42,284 bases of DNA from an uncultured Coriobacteriaceae bacterium (lineage in GTDB: Bacteria; Actinomycetota; Coriobacteriia; Coriobacteriales; Eggerthellaceae): the NCBI GenBank assembly GCA_900552585.1, contig USAB01000006.1, forward strand, positions 1 to 42,284, given 5' to 3'. Under the pieces are notes generated by a model. It was not told the DNA's origin. It made no database searches and saw only the letters and a list, made by a program, of their open reading frames with translations. A program made the translations under genes and the position numbers. Positions 16,523-24,970 of this stretch are shown here, in pieces (positions within the stretch are counted from its first letter, which is position 1; every line of letters begins with the position of its first letter).

Positions 16523-18781
16523 ATGCAAGCAATCAAGAGTTTCGACTATGCCCCGAACTCACACAAAGCCAAAGATTGGCAGAAGGCCGTAACCCGCAAT
16601 CTGGCGGTATTGGACGCCGTATGCCGCGAGCACGATATCAAATACGCGCTGTGCTTCGGCGGCTTGCTGGGCGCTGTCCGCCATCGCGGATTCATTCCGT
16701 GGGACAACGACGTCGATGTCGTGATGTTCGAACCGGATTACCTGAAACTGCAGCGTCTTGCCCTGGAAGGAAAACTGCCGGAAGGCTACACGCTCGTGGA
16801 CCGCGCGACAGAAGAGGACTACCCGCTGTTGTTCGGCCGTTTCGTGGATACCCGCACCAGCTGCCCGCTTTCCACCTCTGCCTTCAACGGCGGCACGAAC
16901 GGCCTGTTCGTCGACGTGTTCGTGCTATATCCACTAGCGGACGATCCGCGGGAACGTGAAGCGGAGATAACGGATTTCCTGGTTTGGGAAGAGCTGGGCT
17001 GCTGGGTGAAGCGTCGCAGCGCGAACCGAACGCCCGCTTTCGCAAAGCGCTGGGAGGAAATCAAGAGCATCGAACGCCGGCTGGGCCGCAGCGAAGCTCT
17101 GGCCGCCATCGAGAAAAGCTTCCGTCGCCATATGCCCGAACGGGGCGAGTGGTGCTTCCACTCCAGCGGCGGCGCATATAACGGCTTCCCCGCGTTCAAG
17201 ACGGACTGGTTCCGAGAAACCACGTACCTGCCGTTCGAGGATATCGAGCTTGCCGCACCCATCGGCTATCGTGAGCTGCTGCAGCAGTTCTACGGCGGCG
17301 GGTGGCGCACGTTCCCGCAGGGCGAGAAGTTCACTCCCTACGCAGCGTCCTCCATCAACATACCCGGCCCCGTTATCGCGCATGACTACATGCAATTCAT
17401 CGATGAGGCGGAAGCCGTGAAAACGTTCCGCGACCTGAAGGACCTTGAGATGGAGGAGACGCTGATCCGCTGCGCGGTCAATCCTGCGCTGTACGGCGGC
17501 GAAGCGGAGTTGGGCGCGCGCGATCTCAACCGTGAATACAAGGAACTGATTCCCGACGCGAAAGGGGCAATCGAACCCGCTCATATTGCCTCCCCTACTG
17601 CAGGCGCCGATTTCGTGAAGTTCGCTTCGCTGGCACGCGATGTCATCGCGCTGCAGACGCGCGGACATTTCAAGACGTGCCGCATTGCCGCGCCTATCGA
17701 TTCCAGTCTGCTTTCCGCTGCACTGTGGAGCCACTATCTGAACGAATCCGACTTCTGGACTGTCGAACGCATCATCTCTTTGCAGAAGGGCGATACGGCA
17801 CAGGGAACATTCGGCGCCTCCGCGACGGATGATCGGCTGGAAACGGCACTCGAAGCTACAGACAACCTGTACCAGGCCATCGACCGCGCAAATGCGCAGA
17901 CGGCGAAGAAATGCGCTGTGACCCTGAACGAGATCTGCCCCAGCGGACGCCATACGGCTGTGGCGTGGTCGTTTGTCGCACTGCAAACGGCGCTTGACGA
18001 ACCGGGAGACGAAAGCGAGACGCATACCGCGTTTACCACGGTGAAGGATTTTCTCGGTCGATTCCCCGACGAGGATTATCTGAAGCTGTTCCATGCCCAG
18101 CTGCTGGCACTGACGGGAGCACCCGATGCAGCCGAAACGGAATTCGCCGACCTTGCACAGCATTCCATGAACGGCATGGTCCTGCAATCCGCATTCGACA
18201 TCTGCCATGAGAACGGTATCCCGTTCAAGATGCGCAAGCTGGGCGGAGATGCGAAACCTTCGGCTGAGGCGCCGTCGCCGTACGCCGCAAGCCGAAACCT
18301 GAGCATGAAGGAATGCCTTGCCCATGGCTTTGCGGGCCTCGGCGCGGCCCGGCGGGTGTTTTCCTCGGGCGTCATGACCGAGAACAAGAAGCTTCAGGCG
18401 CTGAACGGGCAGATGAAGCCGCTCCGGGACCGGGTGGCGCGCTATCGTGACCTGCGACGCCTGACTGATAGGCGCTTCAACGCGTGGGAGCTGGTCTACC
18501 CGCGTAAGCAGGCCCTGTTGAAATCTGCCGCAGCGGGAAGGATGAACGAGGTTCGCCGCTATGCGAAACCCTACCTCGATGCGGTATACCGCCTGTTCGA
18601 CAAGGAGCATCTGGGTGTATTCATCGACGAGGACGTATACGAAGCGTGCAAGCCGCTGTTCGTGAAGGATCGCGGCGAGCAGTTCCCGGCAGCGTACGAG
18701 GCGCTCGTGTTCCCGGAGCATCGCGGCAACATCAGCGACCTGCTGCTCAAGGCCGGCGTGGACCATCCGTATCTTCGGTAG
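16523..18781 (+). CDS. LicD family phosphotransferase with helical C-terminal region
   Basis: LicD enzymes move phosphocholine or a similar phospho-group from a CDP-activated donor onto surface polysaccharides. The N-terminal nucleotidyltransferase-fold domain is canonical: YALCFGGLLGAVRHRGFI, then PWDNDVDVVMF (residues 59-69), with the metal-binding D-h-D kept but the usual middle Asp changed to Asn. The remaining 450 residues are mostly helical with TPR-like stretches and have no family I recognise. At 752 residues it is far longer than typical LicD (about 270). GGAGG lies 7 bp before the ATG. The gene at 24971-27226 is a full-length paralogue of nearly identical length on the opposite strand. 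The group it transfers is unknown. Confidence 0.85.
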   Translation: MQAIKSFDYAPNSHKAKDWQKAVTRNLAVLDAVCREHDIKYALCFGGLLGAVRHRGFIPWDNDVDVVMFEPDYLKLQRLALEGKLPEGYTLVDRATEEDYPLLFGRFVDTRTSCPLSTSAFNGGTNGLFVDVFVLYPLADDPREREAEITDFLVWEELGCWVKRRSANRTPAFAKRWEEIKSIERRLGRSEALAAIEKSFRRHMPERGEWCFHSSGGAYNGFPAFKTDWFRETTYLPFEDIELAAPIGYRELLQQFYGGGWRTFPQGEKFTPYAASSINIPGPVIAHDYMQFIDEAEAVKTFRDLKDLEMEETLIRCAVNPALYGGEAELGARDLNREYKELIPDAKGAIEPAHIASPTAGADFVKFASLARDVIALQTRGHFKTCRIAAPIDSSLLSAALWSHYLNESDFWTVERIISLQKGDTAQGTFGASATDDRLETALEATDNLYQAIDRANAQTAKKCAVTLNEICPSGRHTAVAWSFVALQTALDEPGDESETHTAFTTVKDFLGRFPDEDYLKLFHAQLLALTGAPDAAETEFADLAQHSMNGMVLQSAFDICHENGIPFKMRKLGGDAKPSAEAPSPYAASRNLSMKECLAHGFAGLGAARRVFSSGVMTENKKLQALNGQMKPLRDRVARYRDLRRLTDRRFNAWELVYPRKQALLKSAAAGRMNEVRRYAKPYLDAVYRLFDKEHLGVFIDEDVYEACKPLFVKDRGEQFPAAYEALVFPEHRGNISDLLLKAGVDHPYLR

Positions 18782-18937
18782 ACCAGCCCGTCACGGTGCG
18801 CCCCGTTGCTCCATACAGCGCGGGGCCGCCTGCCAGATGTTCCCGTTAAGTGCATTGCGTTTACCCGATTTGGCTTCTTTGCGTAGATTTTACGGTATGC
18901 TCGACATCAAGTGACATCAGCGCATAAGGAAGAGCAT

Positions 18938-21754
18938 ATGAACAGACAACAGCGGTTCCTCTGCAAGATGCTGGATGAGATTCGCACAATCTGCGACAAC
19001 AACGGCATTACGTATTTTATCGGCTTTGGCACATTGATCGGTGCCGTGCGCAACAAGGGCTTTCTGCCATGGGATGACGACATTGATGTCATCATGACGT
19101 ATGACAACTGGCTCGCATTCAAGGAAGCGTGCAAGACGCAGCTGCCGCCGAACCGCTACCTGGGTTCATCCGATGAGGACGTGGAATACGGCCATCTGCT
19201 GCCGCGCTACATTTCCACGGACACGACGGCCATCCACACAGCGCAATCGCTGAACGATGCCGTCGCAGGAGAACTCATCGACATTTTCATCCTGGACCCC
19301 ATCTCTGACGACCCGAAGGACTACGAGAACTATCGTCGCGATTTGTACTTGTACACCACGCTGATCAACTATGCGAACGTATCGGCATACCGCATCAACC
19401 TGGATCCGGAATTATACAAGCATTACTTGAACATGGAGAGAGAGAAAGGTGCGTTGTACGTTCGCCAGCTGCTGGAGAAGAAGCTCGCGTCGTACCACAG
19501 CGCCGAGGGAGAGCATTATGCATTCCGCTGGCAGGGTGCGCCTGTCCTGTTCAAACGCTGGTGGTTCGAGGCGCCAGTGCCCGTGGCGTTCGAAGGCTCC
19601 ACGGTCAACGCCCCGAAGGGCATCAGCGAGTACCTAACGTTCTATTACGGCGAGGAATGGAGCGAGGTTCCCGGCAATATCGCGCCGGCGAAGCACAATA
19701 CCGCAGCGTCTATGGATTTCTCCTACAAGGATGCCCTGGAGTATTTCCATCCCACATTCAATCGAAAGGAGCTGCTTCGCGAAACGGAGGAACGTCGCTA
19801 CCTGGTGCTGCAACATGCCCCGGCGAATAATCGCCAAAAGGACGAGATAGCCTCTGCAAAGGCGAAAGTCGTTCAGATCGAGCTGGAGAAGCACCTAAAG
19901 GAAAACCGCGCCGAATTCGACGCCGCCTTTGCCGCAAAAGATGGCAGGAAACTGGCCCGAATCCTCCGCTCGTACCTGTCGTTCCAAGTGAGCGGCGAGA
20001 TGATCGGCAGGAACTCCGACAAGGGATATTACCGCTACATCAACCCCATTCTCATAGATGTACCCGACGATGTATTCGAAGCGGGCCTGTACGGCCTCAT
20101 GGCAACGGGGCGCATCCGTCATGCGCATATGCTGTTGGACAAGCGCCTTATGCTAGGCCGGAAGAACCCGGAGGGCATCCAGTTTGTCGAAGATGCAATC
20201 CATCTGTTTAACGAGGCATGCGACGACTATCAATTCGAGCGCTTCGCACAGGGAAGGCAGAAGGCGCGTAAGCTGCACGCAGATATCCCGTGCGTCGACG
20301 CATTTTTGAAGCTCGTGAACGTGTTCGAACTTGCCGTATACCGCGAAACCGGTGCCGAGCAAGATTTAGCCGCGTTCAAAGCCGGTGTCGACGAAGGGTT
20401 GAAGGCATATCCCACGGATGGATTCTTCTTGAAGCAGCTGGGAGATTGGCAATATGCCGTAGGCGATGATGATGCTGGCCGCACAACGTATCTGCAATCT
20501 GCCGAGCTGACACGCAACGGACTGGCGCTGTTAGACATCTCCGAGAAAATCGGCTACTACCCCACGTGGCTGCGCAATCCCTCTTGGGCCGGGCCGGCTG
20601 GTGTTCCGCAATGGAACGAACCGCTGCCCGAACCGCCGGCGCAATTCGTGAAGAAGACCCCGAAACCGGCCGATGAACGACAGGAATTCCTGATAAAGCT
20701 GCTCGCCGAGGTTACGCAGACGTGCGAACGGCTTTCCATTCCCTACGTGCTGGGCCCGCACACCGCGCAGGCGCTGTTCAAGCAGAACCTACTGCCCGGA
20801 AACACGAACGGTTACCAGGTGGTTGTGCGCGCGTCCGATGCGCTGAGGCTCTTCGAACAGTGGCAGCAGGATATGTCGGAAAACCGCAGCGTGGAATACA
20901 TGGGCAACAGCGACTTGAAAACGCGCGAGCTTCGCTACCATGCGGACGATACACTGCTCATGGATTTGAAGAAGGATGCGCATACGTCGTTCAATAGCCT
21001 GTATGTACGCATCCTCCCGTTGGAGCCCGCATCATACGGCGATAAGTTCGAGGAGCGGCTTACGCAATGGAATAAAGACGGCGGGGTATCGAAGCCGAAG
21101 GGAAAGCGCGCCAAGTTGCGCGCCGTGTTCCATAAGCTGGAAGGCGCAAAATTCTCCGGCGATGCGCTCTGGCACGAAGCAATGGGCGCAAAGGTAGCGG
21201 GCACGCCCTATATGCGTATGTATAAACACCCGAAGAAGTTCGATGACGATTGGCTTGCGAACACGGATGTGCGGACGTTCCGTTCCCATGAGATGCGCGT
21301 CCCCCACGACTTCAATGCGTACCTGGAGGCAACAAAGCCGAAGCCGACGCCGAAATCCCTGAGTCTGTCGGAAGCCAGCATCTGCTCTGTGCATCTCAAC
21401 ATGGAAGAGCTTGTGAAATCGGGCGGCATCGACGAGAACTTCTTTGCTCGCCGTGCGCAGAATTGGAAGGATACGGCACGGGAGCGCCAGATCCTGAAAG
21501 ATTTCCGCTTCAATTTCCAGCAGATGAAACTGGCCGTAGAAACGAAGAAGCTTGCGGATAAGCTGCTCCCACGCAAGGAGGAACTGCTTGCGCTCCGCGA
21601 TCAGGGGAAGTACGAGCAGCTGGGAGACGAGCTTTCCGCCTATATCGCCACAGCGAAGAAGTACCGCCAGTACGGCGACTGCAACTTCGATGATGACCTG
21701 TTCGCCCTGATGAAGGAGACGCAGAAGCAGCTGAATCCGAAGAACAAGCAGTAA
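18938..21754 (+). CDS. Tandem LicD protein: catalytic N-terminal and degenerate C-terminal domain
   Basis: A 938-residue protein. The N-terminal LicD domain is intact (YFIGFGTLIGAVRNKGFL then PWDDDIDVIM at 44-53). A TPR-like helical middle follows (about 350-560). A second LicD-like domain starts near residue 585 (LIKLLAEVTQTCERLSIPYV); at the position of the metal motif, near 617-626, it reads LLPGNTNGYQVVV and lacks all catalytic Asp residues, so it is probably a pseudo-enzyme domain. The ATG at 18938 has AAGGAAGAG just upstream. It follows the first licD gene by 156 bp on the same strand and ends at a bidirectional terminator. It presumably adds a phospho-substituent to the polymer, with the inactive domain binding substrate or a partner. 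Confidence 0.83.
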   Translation: MNRQQRFLCKMLDEIRTICDNNGITYFIGFGTLIGAVRNKGFLPWDDDIDVIMTYDNWLAFKEACKTQLPPNRYLGSSDEDVEYGHLLPRYISTDTTAIHTAQSLNDAVAGELIDIFILDPISDDPKDYENYRRDLYLYTTLINYANVSAYRINLDPELYKHYLNMEREKGALYVRQLLEKKLASYHSAEGEHYAFRWQGAPVLFKRWWFEAPVPVAFEGSTVNAPKGISEYLTFYYGEEWSEVPGNIAPAKHNTAASMDFSYKDALEYFHPTFNRKELLRETEERRYLVLQHAPANNRQKDEIASAKAKVVQIELEKHLKENRAEFDAAFAAKDGRKLARILRSYLSFQVSGEMIGRNSDKGYYRYINPILIDVPDDVFEAGLYGLMATGRIRHAHMLLDKRLMLGRKNPEGIQFVEDAIHLFNEACDDYQFERFAQGRQKARKLHADIPCVDAFLKLVNVFELAVYRETGAEQDLAAFKAGVDEGLKAYPTDGFFLKQLGDWQYAVGDDDAGRTTYLQSAELTRNGLALLDISEKIGYYPTWLRNPSWAGPAGVPQWNEPLPEPPAQFVKKTPKPADERQEFLIKLLAEVTQTCERLSIPYVLGPHTAQALFKQNLLPGNTNGYQVVVRASDALRLFEQWQQDMSENRSVEYMGNSDLKTRELRYHADDTLLMDLKKDAHTSFNSLYVRILPLEPASYGDKFEERLTQWNKDGGVSKPKGKRAKLRAVFHKLEGAKFSGDALWHEAMGAKVAGTPYMRMYKHPKKFDDDWLANTDVRTFRSHEMRVPHDFNAYLEATKPKPTPKSLSLSEASICSVHLNMEELVKSGGIDENFFARRAQNWKDTARERQILKDFRFNFQQMKLAVETKKLADKLLPRKEELLALRDQGKYEQLGDELSAYIATAKKYRQYGDCNFDDDLFALMKETQKQLNPKNKQ

Positions 21755-21785
21755 TGCGGAAAGCGACACTCACACGCCGCACCAT

Positions 21786-21824
21786 AAGCGCCCCCAACGG
21801 ATCACGGTGCCGTCGGGGGCGCTT
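21786..21824. terminator. Terminator between convergent licD and TarS-like genes
   Basis: AAGCGCCCCC (21786-21795) pairs with GGGGGCGCTT (21815-21824), extended inward by ACGG/CCGT. Very stable; the T tracts are poor on both sides, but its place between two convergent stops supports termination in both directions. Confidence 0.65.
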
Positions 21825-21852
21825 GGTATTACCGCTGTATGAATCAGTCGGG

Positions 21853-24792
21853 CTACCGCTTTCTGAACAAACCGGACAGCAACGATGTGACACCCTTTCG
21901 CTCAAAAGCAACAAAGGCGATACCGTCTTCTCGCGCCTCCAATTTCAATGACTTCCTCGCTGGATGCAGCGATGCGTTATCTTGCGTAACAGTGATTTCG
22001 CTTTCATTCGTCTGAACAGGAATGTGATAAACATCAGTACCGACCGCGAACGAGAACGACAAGCGGAAGGAGTTCATCGATTCCGGCGTCGCTTGGCAGA
22101 CAGGCGAATCAGAGGGTATCAGGATGCTCCATTCCGCATGAGGATGGCCCCCGCCGCTAACATCCAATGCAACATCCAGAGGCGTGTTAATATCCCCCTG
22201 ACAAAGCGAGCAATGGAGCGAATCGACGTATAAGAGCAAGGGCGTTTCGACCGTACCGCGTATGCGAATACCGCCCGTTTCATAACATGCATCTGAAACG
22301 GTCAGGGTTGTTTCGTTTTTCGCAAGAAGGCTCGCACGAGCCACCCGTATGAACAGGTTCTTCTCCTTCGTCTCGAAAGGAAGAGCCACAATGCCGTTGC
22401 GGACGCATGCCGCTTTCTGATAACGGGCAAGCGAACCCTTCGGACGCTTGCTGCCGACCGGATACAATTTTGTCTGGTCGACAAACGAAACAATAGTCTC
22501 TAGATTCCAACGATCATCAACAGCATCATCTGCAACGTTATCATACATTTCCAATAAATCGTCTATATCGAATGTCGCGCGGATTTCGTGCCGAAAACGC
22601 TTATCAAGCAGGTCATAGCTTTCGCCTTGCATATCGAACAGCCTGCCTCCATTACGGTAGGCAAGTTTCAACTGCGGACGCAACGCCACGGATTTTGCAT
22701 CGAGGCAGGCATCGAGCATGATTCGATGATCGCCGCACGAAACAGAAAGAATCCTCAGATTCCGTGCATCATCAAGGACTTTCAATTTGCTCTGCACAAC
22801 TACAGACAGGTTCTTCTGCTTGTTTTGATAACAGATGAAGGCATAATCGTCGCACATGCAAGGATGCTGGCGCAACAGCGCCAAGGATCCGGCAGGCCTA
22901 TGAGAACCGATTGCCACGAAACGGTCATTGCCTTCGTCAGGAGAGCCCAGCTTCAACTGGAAATCCCAGACATCGTCTTCCTCCGATTCGGGAAGTAACA
23001 AGCGGCACAGGGATTCATCTAGAGGTACTGCAGCCTCAAGCGAAGCAGCCGCGTTCTTCGAAAAGTCCGAAACCGCAACGAATTTCCCGGAACGGCGATT
23101 GCGGTATCCTACTGAAAAAAGATCGCTTTCGCGTTCTGGCGGAAGCATCAGCAAAATACGCAACAACAGATTGTCATGAGCATCAACATCTGCGGATAGC
23201 ACGGAGACGAAGAATCCCGGAACAGATTGCCTCACGCTTATATTCGCATTACCGAATTGCGTAAACGTTCCAAAGAATAAATCGCTGCCGACATATGAAT
23301 AGCTGCGTATATAGCTTTGCCTAACCTGTTCTTCAGCCGTCAGCCCAAGACGGAAGGAATAGCTTCGAGTATCGGTAGAAATAGACAGATACAGTGCGTA
23401 GGTGCACGCATCAATATCAGCGGGAAGCAATGATGCCAAACCGAATTCCACCTGCCAGTCGAATGAGAATCGACTCAATCCCAGCTCTGTTGAAACAATC
23501 ACCTGTTCGAAATTGAGTATCTGCAGCTCGAAGGTTGCCGTTCCCGCAGATTTCGAAGTGCAGGTCAATTGCGCAGATTCGATTTGCTTGAACGTATCGG
23601 CATGCAAAATGGAATGACCGCCATACCGCGCTTTGCCATCGGCAATACGCATCTCCAGACGGGACGTATCGATAATACAGAAGCGCGATTGAATAGACTC
23701 TGTCCAAATCGATTTCAAGGGAGGAGTCGAACCCTCATCGACGACTTGTCCCGAGCGGTTGAATTGCCGGAATATTAATCGATTATCCCGACTTGAGAAA
23801 CTGCATGCAGGCCCATTTGGCCAACAGAACACCAAACTCCTGAAGTCAGAAAGAGATATCGAGGTGTTCAGGAGTGCAGAAACCAGCATGTTGCAACGAA
23901 TATTCAAAAGCTCTTTGACTTCAGAAGAATAACAGGGGGCAAGGATGGCTCTCAAGCGGCCGATATTTTCTTCGGGATCGCCGCCTCTAAAACATGACTT
24001 CAGAAGCATGGCCGCCTTTTCGAACAAGCGATTGTATATTTGAGGACATTCCGAAGAGGAATAATACTGGGAGACAGTATGCGCCAGATATTCTAACCCA
24101 AGAAGCCTGTTTTCAAGACTGTTAGCCCCATACCTTGTCGTCCCCGACTGAGTCATCGAGCTCTCGTCATCGCGAAGCCGGATGAAATAATACGGCCCAT
24201 CGTTATAGATGCAAGTGTTCTCAGAAAGCAAATAGGCTTCTAGGACAAAGGAGATATCTTCGTAATACGTATTCGGGAACGAGAGATTATGCGACCGGAG
24301 AAAAGAAACACGGAACAGCTTATACGGTCCGAGGAAATTCGTGATCTTCGAATTGAAAACCGAGCAATGCTTCATTTCGTTCTCGAAGAGCCCACCATAT
24401 CCCACGCTACGGCCATTCGAATCCAAGTTGAACAAACCGATGTCGAGTTCATCCTGTTCAGCATGCATAATCATCTTTTCCAAAGACCCAGGCAGAAAGG
24501 CATCATCGGAGTCGCAGAAAAACACGAACTTCCCCGAGGCCATTTCCAATCCTCTGTTTCTCGGAATGGAAGGGGAACCGGTATTAGCCTGATGCACGAC
24601 CCTCATGTTGGTATGAGCAGTTGCAGCTCGATCCGCGAAGGCCTCTACCCCATCATTAGACCCATCATCGACAACAATAACCTCGAACAGCGCCTCATCG
24701 AGTCCTTGGCTGTAAATCGAATCAAGACATATCGGAAAATAGTCCTTTGAATTGTAGAGGGGGATGACTATCGACAGCTTGCACTTATCCAA
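21853..24792 (-). CDS. Large TarS-like family 2 glycosyltransferase with repeated C-terminal domains
   Basis: A 979-residue enzyme. The N-terminal GT2 domain (about 1-330) has LSIVIPLYNSKDYFPICLDS, VVVDDGSNDG, the IPRNRGLEMASGKFVFFCDSDD stretch that recalls TarS/TarP wall teichoic acid glycosyltransferases (PRN...ASG.FV.F.DSDD), and YEDISF. The other 650 residues look like beta-sandwich modules. Two contain clear copies: GSHRPAGSL...QKNLSVVVQSK (about 620-695) and GSKRPKGSL...EKNLFIRVARA (about 773-848). The start is TTG with AAAGGAGAA about 7 bp upstream. The DNA is visibly more A+T-rich than its neighbours, suggesting recent acquisition. It likely glycosylates the polyol-phosphate chain. 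Confidence 0.8.
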   Translation of the reverse strand: MDKCKLSIVIPLYNSKDYFPICLDSIYSQGLDEALFEVIVVDDGSNDGVEAFADRAATAHTNMRVVHQANTGSPSIPRNRGLEMASGKFVFFCDSDDAFLPGSLEKMIMHAEQDELDIGLFNLDSNGRSVGYGGLFENEMKHCSVFNSKITNFLGPYKLFRVSFLRSHNLSFPNTYYEDISFVLEAYLLSENTCIYNDGPYYFIRLRDDESSMTQSGTTRYGANSLENRLLGLEYLAHTVSQYYSSSECPQIYNRLFEKAAMLLKSCFRGGDPEENIGRLRAILAPCYSSEVKELLNIRCNMLVSALLNTSISLSDFRSLVFCWPNGPACSFSSRDNRLIFRQFNRSGQVVDEGSTPPLKSIWTESIQSRFCIIDTSRLEMRIADGKARYGGHSILHADTFKQIESAQLTCTSKSAGTATFELQILNFEQVIVSTELGLSRFSFDWQVEFGLASLLPADIDACTYALYLSISTDTRSYSFRLGLTAEEQVRQSYIRSYSYVGSDLFFGTFTQFGNANISVRQSVPGFFVSVLSADVDAHDNLLLRILLMLPPERESDLFSVGYRNRRSGKFVAVSDFSKNAAASLEAAVPLDESLCRLLLPESEEDDVWDFQLKLGSPDEGNDRFVAIGSHRPAGSLALLRQHPCMCDDYAFICYQNKQKNLSVVVQSKLKVLDDARNLRILSVSCGDHRIMLDACLDAKSVALRPQLKLAYRNGGRLFDMQGESYDLLDKRFRHEIRATFDIDDLLEMYDNVADDAVDDRWNLETIVSFVDQTKLYPVGSKRPKGSLARYQKAACVRNGIVALPFETKEKNLFIRVARASLLAKNETTLTVSDACYETGGIRIRGTVETPLLLYVDSLHCSLCQGDINTPLDVALDVSGGGHPHAEWSILIPSDSPVCQATPESMNSFRLSFSFAVGTDVYHIPVQTNESEITVTQDNASLHPARKSLKLEAREDGIAFVAFERKGVTSLLSGLFRKR

Positions 24793-24970
24793 TGCGTTCT
24801 CCTTTACCCAGCCTTACAAAGCTCGCGTGCCCGCAATACATGACTGAAATACTTGATACAGTTATTTCGCGTTTGATCCACGACATTCTCTTGATTGAAT
24901 TGTCAATGTACCCAATGGGGCATAATGTCGTCGGAAGCGTTTTTTCGCTTACTGAGATAACGACCATATA

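Noticed and set aside
24793..24970. Promoter with minus-strand TTGACA (24901-24906) for the TarS-like gene, and a hairpin AAGCG/CGCTT as terminator
   Set aside because: No -10 box at 16-18 bp spacing, and the hairpin has a 5-bp stem without a T tract.
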